Assembly: GCA_007693325.1 (NCBI GenBank)
Contig: REDW01000104.1
Span: 1 to 64,000, forward strand
Source of the DNA: Spirochaetaceae bacterium
GTDB lineage: Bacteria > Spirochaetota > Spirochaetia > DSM-27196 > PWMO01
DNA length: 64,000 nucleotides
Direction: 5' to 3'
How positions within the stretch are numbered: the first letter of the stretch is position 1; every line of letters begins with the position of its first letter. The position numbers were made by a program, and so were the translations under genes. The notes beneath the pieces were generated by a model. That model was not told where the DNA came from. It saw only the letters and a program-made list of their open reading frames with translations, and ran no database searches. Shown in pieces: positions 27,062 through 35,508 of the stretch.

Positions 27062-27916
27062 TCAATTGTAGTAGCTGATTCTGAAGCTATCGCGGGTTAC
27101 AAAACCCATCTGCTTGTAGATGTGTATCGCCGCCTGATTGGACGGTTTGACAAACAGACTGAGGCGCCGCTGCGCCTCACAGCTAGTACGCGTCAGTTCT
27201 GCCATCAGCGCGCGCGACACTCCGCGATTGCGGTACTCTTTGAGCGTGAATACCCCACCAACCTGGTCGTAGCTGAAGCCGCGAGCGTTGGTCCCGGCCA
27301 TGGCTATCGGTTCACCATCGATATGCGCCAGATAGGTCTGTTGTGTTCGCAGCCGCGCGCGCAGACCACGCAGTGTCGCCGCGCTGTTGATTGTCCGTCC
27401 CGGGAGCAGGACCTCTTCGATTTCGTAGCACAACTGCAGCGGGGCCAGACGTTCGCTGTCGGTCTGGTCGGCACGGCGGATCTGAAACCAGTCGGCCGCA
27501 GCGGCCGTCTCGGGTTGCAGGCGCTCACGGACCATCAGCAGGTAGTCCACCGTGTGAGTGGGCCGCCGCGGCAGCAGCGATTCCAGCAGCCGAACATCGG
27601 CGCCGGCGCCCATGATCATCGCGTTGCTCAGCGAACCGCGGCGCAAACGCTCGGCCAGCTGGGTGGTCAACCGTGGTTGCCACTGCTGCCGCGGCAGACA
27701 CGGCAGCAAGACCCCTGAGATGGTCTGCAGAATAGCGCCGGCAACGCGCTGGTCCTCATCGCGGTAATAGATGATGCGTTCGCGTACGCGCGGCGGCAGC
27801 TGCAGCCGTCCCTCGCGCAGCAGCCGTTCACTGAATGCCACGCAGGCCCACTCACGACTCCTGAGGAGCGCGCAAACCTCGTGCAACTCTTTCTCACGCG
27901 CTGTATACCACCGCAT
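27062..27916 (-). CDS. GNAT family N-acetyltransferase
   Basis: 284 residues. The C-terminal half (about 165-284) is a GNAT domain: AHIDGEPIAMAGTNARG, then QVGGVFTLKEYRNRGVSRALM with the R-N-R-G acetyl-CoA pyrophosphate loop, and LFVKPSNQAAIHIYKQMGF near the end. The N-terminal half is degenerate and resembles the extra domain of two-domain acetyltransferases. The substrate is unknown. It lies between the GH3 glycosidase and glgA with gaps of 12 and 16 bases, so the three are cotranscribed. Confidence 0.82.
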   Translation of the reverse strand: MRWYTAREKELHEVCALLRSREWACVAFSERLLREGRLQLPPRVRERIIYYRDEDQRVAGAILQTISGVLLPCLPRQQWQPRLTTQLAERLRRGSLSNAMIMGAGADVRLLESLLPRRPTHTVDYLLMVRERLQPETAAAADWFQIRRADQTDSERLAPLQLCYEIEEVLLPGRTINSAATLRGLRARLRTQQTYLAHIDGEPIAMAGTNARGFSYDQVGGVFTLKEYRNRGVSRALMAELTRTSCEAQRRLSLFVKPSNQAAIHIYKQMGFVTRDSFRISYYN

Positions 27917-27928
27917 AGGTTCTGTGAC

Positions 27929-29644
27929 CTACCGATCGGAGGAGTTATGCAGATCGATCGGCAATATGCCTTCGGCGTGCAGTTGGCCCGAGAGCGCTGC
28001 AAACCCGGCGTGATACGAATCGCGTCCCCATCCGTAGACCGCCAGTGCGGTATCCACCCAGCTGAAGCTTCTCAAATAGCTCGGTGAGAGCACCGAAAAA
28101 AGGATCAGCTCTACGTCGCTGTGGCGCAGGTCATCGGCCAGCATAACCGTTGCCGGATCCGACAGGCAGAAGATCACCGTATCGTAGCGCTCCGCAACGC
28201 GGCGGAACTCCAGCCGCTCCTGGGCGCTGGCGCGATAGACGGTTGCGGTTGAAAGGCGGTAGTGCGCTGCGCCGGGAAACTGCGCCGAGCCCTCGCGCAG
28301 GAAGTCGCCGAATCGGCCGGCCAGCAGAATACGTTCATTGGAGCGCGGTTGCAGCGGTATGCGCGCCGCTGCGGTTATCGTGACGCTGCGGTAGGCGTGA
28401 TCGGCAAAAAAGCTGCCGGCGTCCGGATGCGGCACGTGCGCTGCCACCGTTGCCGGATCAGGATCCAGCGGTACCCGGTCTTCGGGTTTCAGATAGCGCA
28501 GCTTGGTGCGCAGGATGCGCCGTACCGACGCGTCGATGGTGCGGCGGAATTCGGGGCGCTCGCGGTAGGCCGAGTAGATTGTATGCCAGATCTGGTCATT
28601 CAACGCCGGTGTACGCGAGAGCATGATCATGTCGCTGCCGGCCTCGAGGGCAAGCAGGCACAGTTCGGCAAAACTGCGCCCGGTCTCTCTTCCGTACTGG
28701 TACACCGCACCCATGTAGAGCTCATCGGTAATGACTATTCCTTCAAAACCCATCTGAGAGCGCAGCAGATCGCGCTTGAAGTAGGACGACAGCGATGCAG
28801 GGGTCCCGTTACCGCTGACGCGCGGAAAACTGAGATGACCGCTCAGCAGCGCCGGGATGCCTTCGCGAATCAGCATGCGGTAGGGCACCAGGTCGCGGTT
28901 CCAGACGGCGTCAAAGTCGTCATGGATCACCGGCAGGCTGCCGTGAGAGTCCTCAGCCGCGTTGCCGTGCCCGGGAAAGTGCTTGGCGGTTGCGATAACG
29001 CGCTGCTGCTGCATGCCGCGGAAGAACGCGCTACCCAGCACGGCGGTCTCGATCGGGTCCGAGGAGAAGGCGCGTGGGCCGATTACGTAGTCGTCGAGGT
29101 TCACGTAGACATCAACGGTAGGTGCAAAGTTCATATTGATTCCCAGCGCACGCAGTTCGGCGCCGATGAAGTAGCCGGTCTGGTAGGCATCCTGCGGCAG
29201 CCCGGTTGCCCCCAGCGCCATATTGCCGGGAGTCATGGAGGTAGTACCGCGCACGTGGCGCACCCAGCCCCCTTCCTGATCGGTAGCGACAAACAACGGA
29301 ATACCGTGGCCGCCGCTGGCGGCTGCTTCACGCTGCAGCTGAGAAATGCTGCGCGCCAGCACCGCGAGATCATTGGAATTCCAGCCGAAAACCTTGACTC
29401 CGCCGATATTGCGGCGCCGAATCCACTGCAGAATCTCGCGGCTGGGCTCTTCGGTTGCCCACCCGACCAGGAACACCTGGCTGACAATCTCTTCTGCCGA
29501 CATCGAGGCCATCAGCCGGTCGATGACCTGCTCCTCGGCTTCGTCGAGCCAGAAGGTTGCGGCGGTCTCAGCGCCAAGTGGCGCAGCAGCGGCGGCCAGC
29601 AGCAGGATCAACGGCAGAAACAGGGATGCAGGACGAAGATTCAT
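27929..29644 (-). CDS. Exported glycoside hydrolase family 3 (beta-N-acetylhexosaminidase-like)
   Basis: 571 residues with a Sec signal peptide (LFLPLILLLAAAAAPLGAE). The GH3 barrel contains TDQEGGWVRHVRG, KHFPGHGNAAEDSHGSLP (the His-containing loop of NagZ-type enzymes, which lets His act as acid/base) and the nucleophile Asp in IVITDELYMGAVY. A C-terminal alpha/beta domain follows from about residue 390. NagZ-type enzymes release GlcNAc from muropeptides or chitin oligosaccharides. The signal peptide places it in the periplasm or outside, unlike cytoplasmic NagZ. Whether it feeds on peptidoglycan or external chitin fragments is open. Confidence 0.87.
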   Translation of the reverse strand: MNLRPASLFLPLILLLAAAAAPLGAETAATFWLDEAEEQVIDRLMASMSAEEIVSQVFLVGWATEEPSREILQWIRRRNIGGVKVFGWNSNDLAVLARSISQLQREAAASGGHGIPLFVATDQEGGWVRHVRGTTSMTPGNMALGATGLPQDAYQTGYFIGAELRALGINMNFAPTVDVYVNLDDYVIGPRAFSSDPIETAVLGSAFFRGMQQQRVIATAKHFPGHGNAAEDSHGSLPVIHDDFDAVWNRDLVPYRMLIREGIPALLSGHLSFPRVSGNGTPASLSSYFKRDLLRSQMGFEGIVITDELYMGAVYQYGRETGRSFAELCLLALEAGSDMIMLSRTPALNDQIWHTIYSAYRERPEFRRTIDASVRRILRTKLRYLKPEDRVPLDPDPATVAAHVPHPDAGSFFADHAYRSVTITAAARIPLQPRSNERILLAGRFGDFLREGSAQFPGAAHYRLSTATVYRASAQERLEFRRVAERYDTVIFCLSDPATVMLADDLRHSDVELILFSVLSPSYLRSFSWVDTALAVYGWGRDSYHAGFAALSGQLHAEGILPIDLHNSSDR

Positions 29645-29679
29645 GATGCGTGAGCTCCAGAGAACTGATTCCGGCTTGG

Positions 29680-29709
29680 ATTGTAGCCCAAATTGCTGCA
29701 GGCGGTAAA
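29680..29709 (-). promoter_or_regulatory. Sigma-70 promoter of the GH3-GNAT-glgA operon
   Basis: Minus strand: TTTACC (29709-29704), 18-nt spacer, TACAAT (29685-29680); predicted start about 29673, leader about 29 nt. Confidence 0.55.
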
Positions 29710-29719
29710 GGCGCCGGCT

Positions 29720-29746
29720 TAATGTGGAGCGCTAAAACGCCGATGA
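29720..29746 (+). promoter_or_regulatory. Possible sigma-28 promoter of flgN-flgK-flgL-fliW-csrA
   Basis: TAATGTGG (29720-29727), 11 bases, GCCGATGA (29739-29746). The -10 element matches the flagellar sigma-28 consensus GCCGATAA at 7 of 8 and the -35 at 5 of 8, with the canonical 11-nt spacer. The predicted start is near 29753, so the flgN Shine-Dalgarno (AGAGGA, 29752-29757) would lie at the very 5' end. Confidence 0.4.
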
Positions 29747-29764
29747 TAGACAAGAGGATGGACC

Positions 29765-30268
29765 ATGAGAAGCGTACAAGAGAAGCTTGAGTTGTTGAGT
29801 AGCGTGCTGGTGCAGGAAATTCAGCTGTTGGATGCGTTGGCTGAACGCGAACGCGTTCTGCAGAGCCATCTGCTCGATCGCGACTGGCAGGAACTGCAGC
29901 GGGTGATCGACGAGATGACCGAGCTGTCGGAGAGAATCCAGCAGGCCGAAAACGCGCGATCGGACAGTTTTGACGCGTTGCGCCTTACTCTCGGCCTTGG
30001 AGAGAAAACCGGATTTCCCGAGCTGATCTCACGGCTGGACGAAGAATCTGCCGGCCGCCTGCGAACCCTCTACCGCAGTCTCAAAGTGTCGGTAATGCGC
30101 ATTCGCAGCCTGACCGGCGGGATCGATGCCTACGTTGCCTCGAGCACTGCTACCATGCGGTCATTTCTGGAAGAGTGCTCGCCACAGCATCGCGGAACTA
30201 TCTACCGCAAGGATGGCAACGCCGGCAACAGAGGGCAGCACGCGGTAGTAGTGGACCGCCACTTGTAG
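29765..30268 (+). CDS. flgN: FlgN-like flagellar export chaperone
   Basis: 167 residues, almost entirely helical with heptad-like Leu/Glu patterning: an N-terminal helix (EKLELLSSVLVQEIQLLDAL), a long middle coiled coil (REREVLQ-type through ENARSD) and a C-terminal helix before a polar tail. FlgN proteins are poorly conserved and are recognised mainly by size, coiled coil and position. Here it sits 10 bases upstream of flgK, the standard FlgN place; FlgN escorts FlgK and FlgL to the export gate. The divergent partner is the GH3 operon. Confidence 0.75.
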   Translation: MRSVQEKLELLSSVLVQEIQLLDALAERERVLQSHLLDRDWQELQRVIDEMTELSERIQQAENARSDSFDALRLTLGLGEKTGFPELISRLDEESAGRLRTLYRSLKVSVMRIRSLTGGIDAYVASSTATMRSFLEECSPQHRGTIYRKDGNAGNRGQHAVVVDRHL

Positions 30269-30278
30269 GGGAGGGCGT

Positions 30279-32153
30279 ATGCAATCGACCTTTTCCGGTA
30301 TCGAGATCGGTAAGCGCGGGCTATTCGCGCACCAGATCGCGCTCAATACCGCCGGCCACAACCTGAGTAACGCCTCTACCGAGGGCTACAGTCGCCAACG
30401 GGTGGAGCTGCGCGCGTTTCACGCTATCGACCGCCCGCAGCTCAATCGCGCCGAGCGACCGGGCCAGATCGGGCAGGGAGTTGAAGTGGCACGCATCGAA
30501 CGCGTGCGCGACCGCCTGCTGGAGGGCCGCATTATCGCGCAGGCGCACGAGGAAGGCTACTGGCAGATGCGCGACAAGTACGTGATGATGCTCGAGCAAG
30601 TCTATAACGAGCCCACTGAGCACTCGGTGCGCAATCTGATGGACCGCTTCTGGGACAGCTGGCAGGAGCTGTCGATCTTCCCGGATCAGATGGCCGCACG
30701 ACGCGCGGTGGCCGAGCGCGGCGAAGCGCTGATGGAAGGTATCCAGCTGCGTTACCACAGCCTGGACCGTATCCGCACCATGCTCAATGACGAAGTGCGC
30801 GCCGGCGTGGGACAGGTTAACGAAATTATCCGCGAGATCGCGGCACTGAACAACGAAATCGTCAAGGTGCAGGCCGCCGGGGACGAGCCCAACGACCTCT
30901 ACGACCGCCGCGACCTGCTGATCAATCGCCTCTCCTCAAAGATCAACATCACCATCGATGACCGCAATCCCGATGAGTTCAGCATCTATACCAGCGGGTT
31001 TCACATCGTCCAGGGACGCATCGCGCGGCCGTTTGAGGCGGTGCCTGTGCCCGAGAACGACGGCTACTCCAACGTGGTTTGGTCGCACTCCGGCGAAGTG
31101 GCGCATTTTCGCGGCGGCACGCTGGCTTCTGTTCTCGAGCTGCGCGATGTCGACGTACGTCGCGAAGTGCAGAAGCTCGATAATATGACAATCAACTTCG
31201 TTGACCTTGTCAACGAAGTACATCGCGACGGCTACGGATTGACCGCAGAAACCGGTCTCGACTTCTTTGTCGAGTATCCGGCGGTGCTCAATGCGCTGGG
31301 CAACTACGATCGCAGCGGTGACGGTGCGTTTGACTCTACCTACCTGTTCCGCTTGAGCGGTGCCAATTCGCTGCGCTCGGAGGAGCAGATCGGTCTGCAG
31401 GGAACGCTGACGCTGGCCGGGCCAAACGGAAACCTCGATATTGACTACTTCCCAACCGATACGGTCAACGATCTGATTGCGCGTATCAACAATTCGGGCG
31501 CCGAGGTTGTGGCGCGGCTCGACCGCGACGGGCACCTGATGCTCAAGGGCACACCTGCCGCAGAGGTGGAGAATCCCGACTTCGTGATCCGCCACGTGGA
31601 AGACTCCGGGCAGTTCCTTGTAGGCTACAGCGGTATCCTGGCAGCTCCCGGAGCCGCCGGTGCCTACAGCTGGGAACAGTCCGACGCCGTTGACCTGCTG
31701 CGCGATGACGGCCGTTTTGCCGTTGCGCCGCTGCAGAATCCTTCAGCGTGGATTGACATGAACCCGGCGATCCGCAATGAGCCCGCGCGTATTGCGGCGG
31801 CCTTTGGTACGCCCGATCAACCGGGAGTGGTTGGTGACGGCGACGCGGCGCTGGAAATCGCGGGGCTGCGCAACAGGCCGGTAATGGTCGGGCAGATTGC
31901 TACCTTTGATGACTACTTTGCCGACACCGTGGCCGAGGTAGGTCTGAAGGGCGAAGAGGCAGATCTGGCGCTGCGCACGCAGGAAGCGATTATGAAGGAC
32001 CTGCGCGACACGCGTGAGTCAATCAGCGGAGTCAACGTGGACGAGGAGCTGGCGCAGATGATCAAGTTCCAGCACGGCTACAACGCCGCGGCGCGCTTCA
32101 TCACCTACGTTGATCGAATGCTGGATACCATTATCAACCGACTGGGGGTTTAG
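30279..32153 (+). CDS. flgK: Flagellar hook-associated protein 1 (FlgK)
   Basis: 624 residues, in the long range for FlgK. The N-terminus has the rod/hook signature (GLFAHQIALNTAGHNLSNAS followed by TEGYSRQRVELR) and the C-terminus the matching helix (IKFQHGYNAAARFITYVDRM). The middle holds the D2/D3 beta domains. It forms the first junction ring between hook and filament, here in the periplasm. A GGGGAGGG Shine-Dalgarno precedes the ATG. flgL starts 3 bases after its stop. Confidence 0.95.
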   Translation: MQSTFSGIEIGKRGLFAHQIALNTAGHNLSNASTEGYSRQRVELRAFHAIDRPQLNRAERPGQIGQGVEVARIERVRDRLLEGRIIAQAHEEGYWQMRDKYVMMLEQVYNEPTEHSVRNLMDRFWDSWQELSIFPDQMAARRAVAERGEALMEGIQLRYHSLDRIRTMLNDEVRAGVGQVNEIIREIAALNNEIVKVQAAGDEPNDLYDRRDLLINRLSSKINITIDDRNPDEFSIYTSGFHIVQGRIARPFEAVPVPENDGYSNVVWSHSGEVAHFRGGTLASVLELRDVDVRREVQKLDNMTINFVDLVNEVHRDGYGLTAETGLDFFVEYPAVLNALGNYDRSGDGAFDSTYLFRLSGANSLRSEEQIGLQGTLTLAGPNGNLDIDYFPTDTVNDLIARINNSGAEVVARLDRDGHLMLKGTPAAEVENPDFVIRHVEDSGQFLVGYSGILAAPGAAGAYSWEQSDAVDLLRDDGRFAVAPLQNPSAWIDMNPAIRNEPARIAAAFGTPDQPGVVGDGDAALEIAGLRNRPVMVGQIATFDDYFADTVAEVGLKGEEADLALRTQEAIMKDLRDTRESISGVNVDEELAQMIKFQHGYNAAARFITYVDRMLDTIINRLGV

Positions 32154-32156
32154 GCA

Positions 32157-33404
32157 ATGTTTCGCATCAGTACCAATATGCCCAACGACAACATGCAGTA
32201 TCATACACGCCGTCGTGAGCATATGATGAACCAGGTTCAGAATCAGATGGCGTCGCAGTCGCGGATTCAGAATCTGCGCGACGCCCCGCTGGCTGCGGCG
32301 CACTCGACGCGTTACCAGTCGTACCTGACGCGGCTGAACCGGTTTTCCGACAACATCCGCTACGCACAGGACAATTACCGTGTTGCAGAGGGCTATATGA
32401 AACAGGGCGTAGACATGCTGCAGCGTATTCGCGAGCTGGCAATCCAGGGTGCCCACGGCACCTATTCGGGCGACGACATGCGCCAGATGGCCAACGAGGT
32501 CGACGAGCTGCTGCGCGAGTTTGTGGAGATTGCCAACGGCCGCAACGGTGACGGAACCATGCTGTTTTCCGGCAAGAAGAGCAAGACCGTCCCGTTCCGT
32601 GTCATCGAGGGCAACGTCGACGGCGCCGCGGGATCGGTGATAACCTCGGTTGACTACGTGGGCGACATCGGAGAACGGCAGACCGAGATTGCCGAAAACT
32701 CCTACATAGAGCTTAACTTCCCCGGCAACCAGGTGTTCTGGGCCGAGAACCAGCAGATCTACTCATCGGTTGATTCCGACGGCTATACCGTGCCGCAGGA
32801 CGGCACGATCTACATCGACGATGTGCCGATCGAGCTGAATGCCGGTGACAACATCTTTTCTATCATCAGCAAGATCAACGACTCACCTGCGGCGGTCCGG
32901 GCCCGGCTCGATCCGGTGCAGAACTCGCTGATTCTTGAGACCACCTCACCGCACCAGCTGTGGGTGCGCGACGGCGCCGACAGCAGCGTCATGCAGGACC
33001 TCGGTATCATCGGTAACGCCGATGCGTCACCCCCGGGCAATATTGCGCCAACCGCAACTGTGTTTGGTGGTTCGCTGTTCGACTCGGTTATCGCACTGCG
33101 TGACGCCCTCTACCAGGGCGACAGCCTGGACGTTGGCGGTGGTGCCCTGCAGGGAATTGACAGTGCGCTGGACAACCTGTTGTCCAATCTGGGGCGGCTG
33201 GGAGCCAAAGATTCGCGTCTGGAGCACGCCTACCTGCGCACCGAATTCGAAATACCGCAGATTGGCAAGCTCAACTCAAATGAAACAGATATCGACATGG
33301 CGCAGGCTATAACCAACCTGCGCATGCTCGAATACACCCATCGCGCGGCGCTTGCAACCGCGGCGCGAGTGATTCAACCAACGCTGCTGGACTTCCTGAG
33401 GTAG
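32157..33404 (+). CDS. flgL: Flagellar hook-associated protein 3 (FlgL)
   Basis: 415 residues with flagellin-like termini: MFRISTNMPNDNMQYHTRRR at the start, RFSDNIRYAQDNYRVAEGYM and MLQRIRELAIQGAHGTYS in the N-terminal coiled coil, and TNLRMLEYTHRAALATAARV at the end. It forms the second junction ring that accepts the FlaB filament. It is longer than enterobacterial FlgL (about 317) because of an inserted central domain (about 150-330). It is followed 2 bases later by fliW. Confidence 0.94.
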   Translation: MFRISTNMPNDNMQYHTRRREHMMNQVQNQMASQSRIQNLRDAPLAAAHSTRYQSYLTRLNRFSDNIRYAQDNYRVAEGYMKQGVDMLQRIRELAIQGAHGTYSGDDMRQMANEVDELLREFVEIANGRNGDGTMLFSGKKSKTVPFRVIEGNVDGAAGSVITSVDYVGDIGERQTEIAENSYIELNFPGNQVFWAENQQIYSSVDSDGYTVPQDGTIYIDDVPIELNAGDNIFSIISKINDSPAAVRARLDPVQNSLILETTSPHQLWVRDGADSSVMQDLGIIGNADASPPGNIAPTATVFGGSLFDSVIALRDALYQGDSLDVGGGALQGIDSALDNLLSNLGRLGAKDSRLEHAYLRTEFEIPQIGKLNSNETDIDMAQAITNLRMLEYTHRAALATAARVIQPTLLDFLR

Positions 33405-33406
33405 GC

Positions 33407-33841
33407 ATGATAATTGAAACCAAAGCTTACGGACCGGTCGAGGTTGCCGAGAAGCAGCTGGTGCGCTTCCCTGACGGCCTCTACGGCTTTGAACAGCACA
33501 CCGAGTTCGGTCTGCTGGACGCGCACAGTCCGCCGTTCTACTGGCTGCAGAGCACGCACGACCGCGAGGTTGCGTTTATCCTGGTCAATCCGTACCTGTT
33601 CCGTCCGGACTACGTGCTGGATATTGCCGCAGATGACCTGGAGGAGATCGGCTCGCCGGGTGAAGACGATATTCTGGTGTTCGCGATTCTCACTATCCCC
33701 GCCGAGGGCGAGGCTACCGCAAATCTGCAGGGGCCGCTGGTAATCAACCGCAGCCGGCGCATCGGCAAGCAGTCGATCTCACTCGATGCCCGATGGAAGA
33801 CCAAACACTCCATCGTCTCAGAAATGACGAGGTCCGACTGA
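33407..33841 (+). CDS. fliW: Flagellar assembly factor FliW
   Basis: 144 residues. FliW hallmarks are present: [40 protein letters not shown] and [17 protein letters not shown]. FliW binds CsrA allosterically and is displaced by newly made flagellin, releasing CsrA to repress flagellin mRNA only when flagellin accumulates. Its stop codon overlaps the csrA ATG (TGATG), so the antagonist and its target are made together. Both flagellin leaders in this window carry candidate CsrA sites. Confidence 0.95.
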   Translation: MIIETKAYGPVEVAEKQLVRFPDGLYGFEQHTEFGLLDAHSPPFYWLQSTHDREVAFILVNPYLFRPDYVLDIAADDLEEIGSPGEDDILVFAILTIPAEGEATANLQGPLVINRSRRIGKQSISLDARWKTKHSIVSEMTRSD

Positions 33842-34110
33842 TGCTGATTCTGGCACGAAAACTGAACGAGAGCATCGTGATCGCCGGTGATATAGAAGTA
33901 TCGGTGATCGATATCCGCGGTGACCAGGTGAAGCTCGGGATCAACGCGCCGAGGCACGTCAAAGTATACCGACGCGAGGTCTACGAAGCAATTCAGGAAG
34001 AGAATCGCCAGGCGGCCGGTGCGCGCGCTATCCCGCCGGAGCTGGATGCGCTCTTTGGAGCCCCGCGCGACGACAGCAAATCGTCTAGCGGCGGCGGCGA
34101 GGAGTCGTGA
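33841..34110 (+). CDS. csrA: Carbon storage/translational regulator CsrA
   Basis: 89 residues. The start is the ATG at 33841 overlapping the fliW stop; [20 protein letters not shown] is the conserved first strand pair, and [22 protein letters not shown] matches the core, with the RNA-contacting Arg of HVKVYR. The C-terminal tail of about 30 residues (from PPELDALFG) is longer than in Escherichia coli (61 residues) and resembles the extended FliW-dependent type. It binds GGA motifs in mRNA as a dimer. The 3' end overlaps the convergent tsaB by 26 nt. Confidence 0.95.
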   Translation: MLILARKLNESIVIAGDIEVSVIDIRGDQVKLGINAPRHVKVYRREVYEAIQEENRQAAGARAIPPELDALFGAPRDDSKSSSGGGEES

Positions 34111-34786
34111 CTCCTATCTCGGCATCGCTGACACGGACGTAGTGCGGTCCGTGAGACTCGGCGGCATACTCGCCGTGCGCAGCTTTCTGTTTCCCCAAGG
34201 CCAATAACCCGCCTGCCGCCGCGGCGCTGCAGTCGGGGTCGTGCACCAGGCGCGGCAGATCACCCAGCTCGGTGTGCAGCTGCGCCGCCGCCGGCCCCGC
34301 CAGCAGCAGCGGCTCTGCGGCGTCGGCGTGATCTCGCAGCAGTTGCCCGAGCGTTGCCGCGGAGACGTCGAGGTCGGCGGTCAACTTCTGCCCGGCGCGA
34401 TAGATGGCCGCGTAGTAGCGCGACTTGCGCGCATCGATTGCCGCAGCCACGATTCCAGGCCACATTCGATACGGCCATGCCAGCGCATCGAGCGTTGATA
34501 CCGTCACCAGCGGTGCGTCGGTTGCCGCCGAGAGCCCTTTGGCGGCGGCAATCCCGATACGCAGTCCGGTAAAGGATCCCGGCCCGTCGCAGCAGACCAG
34601 AAGGTCGATCTCGGCCGGCGTCAGGGAGGCCTGTTGCAGCAGCCAGTCCAGCGCCGGCATCATCGCCTGGTTGTGGTGTAGCCCCGCCTCGGCACGATAG
34701 AAGAAAGTCCCGCTCGTGGTGTTGGACTCGACGGCAACCGCCAGCGAGAGGAGCGGGGTAGCGGTGTCAATTGCTACAGTATTCAG
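34085..34786 (-). CDS. tsaB: tRNA threonylcarbamoyladenosine biosynthesis protein TsaB, predicted CTG start
   Basis: 233 residues. [18 protein letters not shown] and [21 protein letters not shown] are the ASKHA-fold signatures of TsaB, which scaffolds TsaD and TsaE to make t6A37 on ANN-decoding tRNAs. No ATG, GTG or TTG lies in frame at the family N-terminus. The frame begins at a CTG (34786-34784) that overlaps the tsaE stop as CTGA, with AGGAGG seven bases upstream. Going further upstream would run into the tsaE reading frame without homology. The CTG start is therefore the best reading, though unusual. Confidence 0.85.
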   Translation of the reverse strand: MNTVAIDTATPLLSLAVAVESNTTSGTFFYRAEAGLHHNQAMMPALDWLLQQASLTPAEIDLLVCCDGPGSFTGLRIGIAAAKGLSAATDAPLVTVSTLDALAWPYRMWPGIVAAAIDARKSRYYAAIYRAGQKLTADLDVSAATLGQLLRDHADAAEPLLLAGPAAAQLHTELGDLPRLVHDPDCSAAAAGGLLALGKQKAAHGEYAAESHGPHYVRVSDAEIGVTTPRRRR

Positions 34787-35229
34787 CGGTCGGCCTCCTG
34801 CTGCCGGATGGTGATGGTGCGCATTCCGTCGGTCTCGATTGCGATGTCGACCCACAGGGTGCCGGCGGAGAACAGTTCCACGGCGCGCTCGGCCCATTCT
34901 ACCACAACTACCGCCGACCCGGCGGCCAGCCACTCCTCCAGTCCCACGTCGCGCGCCTGGTCGCTGCCGTGCAGGCGGTAGAGATCGGCGTGAACCAGCG
35001 GTACGCGGCCGCTGTATTCAGCAATGATGGTGAAGGTGGCGCTGGTCAGCGGCTCAGAAACGTCGAGGGCGTCTGCCAGACCCTTGGCGAATACGGTCTT
35101 GCCGGCGCCCACCGGCCCGCGCAGCGCCAGCACCGCTCCCGGCTGCAGCTGACCGGCCAGCGCGGCGGCTATGCGCTGCGTGTCACCAGGAGAGCTTGAG
35201 CTGCGGATTGAGAGAACCGTGAGCTTCAG
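34783..35229 (-). CDS. tsaE: tRNA threonylcarbamoyladenosine ATPase TsaE, predicted CTG start
   Basis: 148 residues. Walker A is GPVGAGKT; also HADLYRLHGSDQARDVGLEEW and VVVVEWAERA, all typical of TsaE. A GTG at 35133 would remove the conserved N-terminus (LTVLSIRSSS then DTQRIAAALAGQLQPGAVLAL). The only start that keeps it is a CTG at 35229-35227, which overlaps the upstream stop codon as CTGA; AAGGA lies about nine bases upstream. TsaE drives ATP-dependent turnover of the TsaBD complex. Confidence 0.82.
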   Translation of the reverse strand: MKLTVLSIRSSSSPGDTQRIAAALAGQLQPGAVLALRGPVGAGKTVFAKGLADALDVSEPLTSATFTIIAEYSGRVPLVHADLYRLHGSDQARDVGLEEWLAAGSAVVVVEWAERAVELFSAGTLWVDIAIETDGMRTITIRQQEADR

Positions 35230-35492
35230 GGGAGCATTCCTTGCACATCCATCTGCAAAATGTGTTCACCTAATGCGCGCTTAGCCGGAAGCACAGGGTA
35301 GTCGAGTGGACCCTGAATGTCCACGGCTACCTCGGGTTTCCCGGTGGCGGTCTGCTCAATGGTAAAGCGCAGCGCTACCGACTGTGTTCCTGCAGCGGCA
35401 ACGTGCTGCACAACCGCGGTTGCGTTGTAGCTGCGGCGGTAGAGTATCGGCGAGTCGTGACGGACGATATCGGTCAGTTCGATGACGGTCAC
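35226..35492 (-). CDS. Hypothetical protein between pilZ and tsaE
   Basis: 88 residues from GTG at 35492, preceded by GGAG eight bases upstream; an ATG at 35534 would give 102 residues and overlap the PilZ gene by 26 nt. The sequence is mixed alpha/beta (VTVIELTDIVRHDSPILYRR, then an Ala/Val-rich strand region) with no signal peptide or recognised motif. It is coupled to tsaE through a CTGA overlap and follows the PilZ gene closely, so it belongs to the same long transcript. The function is unknown. Confidence 0.65.
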   Translation of the reverse strand: MTVIELTDIVRHDSPILYRRSYNATAVVQHVAAAGTQSVALRFTIEQTATGKPEVAVDIQGPLDYPVLPAKRALGEHILQMDVQGMLP

Positions 35493-35508
35493 CCGCGCTG
35501 CTCCAGCC

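Noticed and set aside
28262..29653. 463-codon frame opposite the GH3 gene
   Set aside because: Antisense shadow of a clearly real gene; no domain or Shine-Dalgarno.
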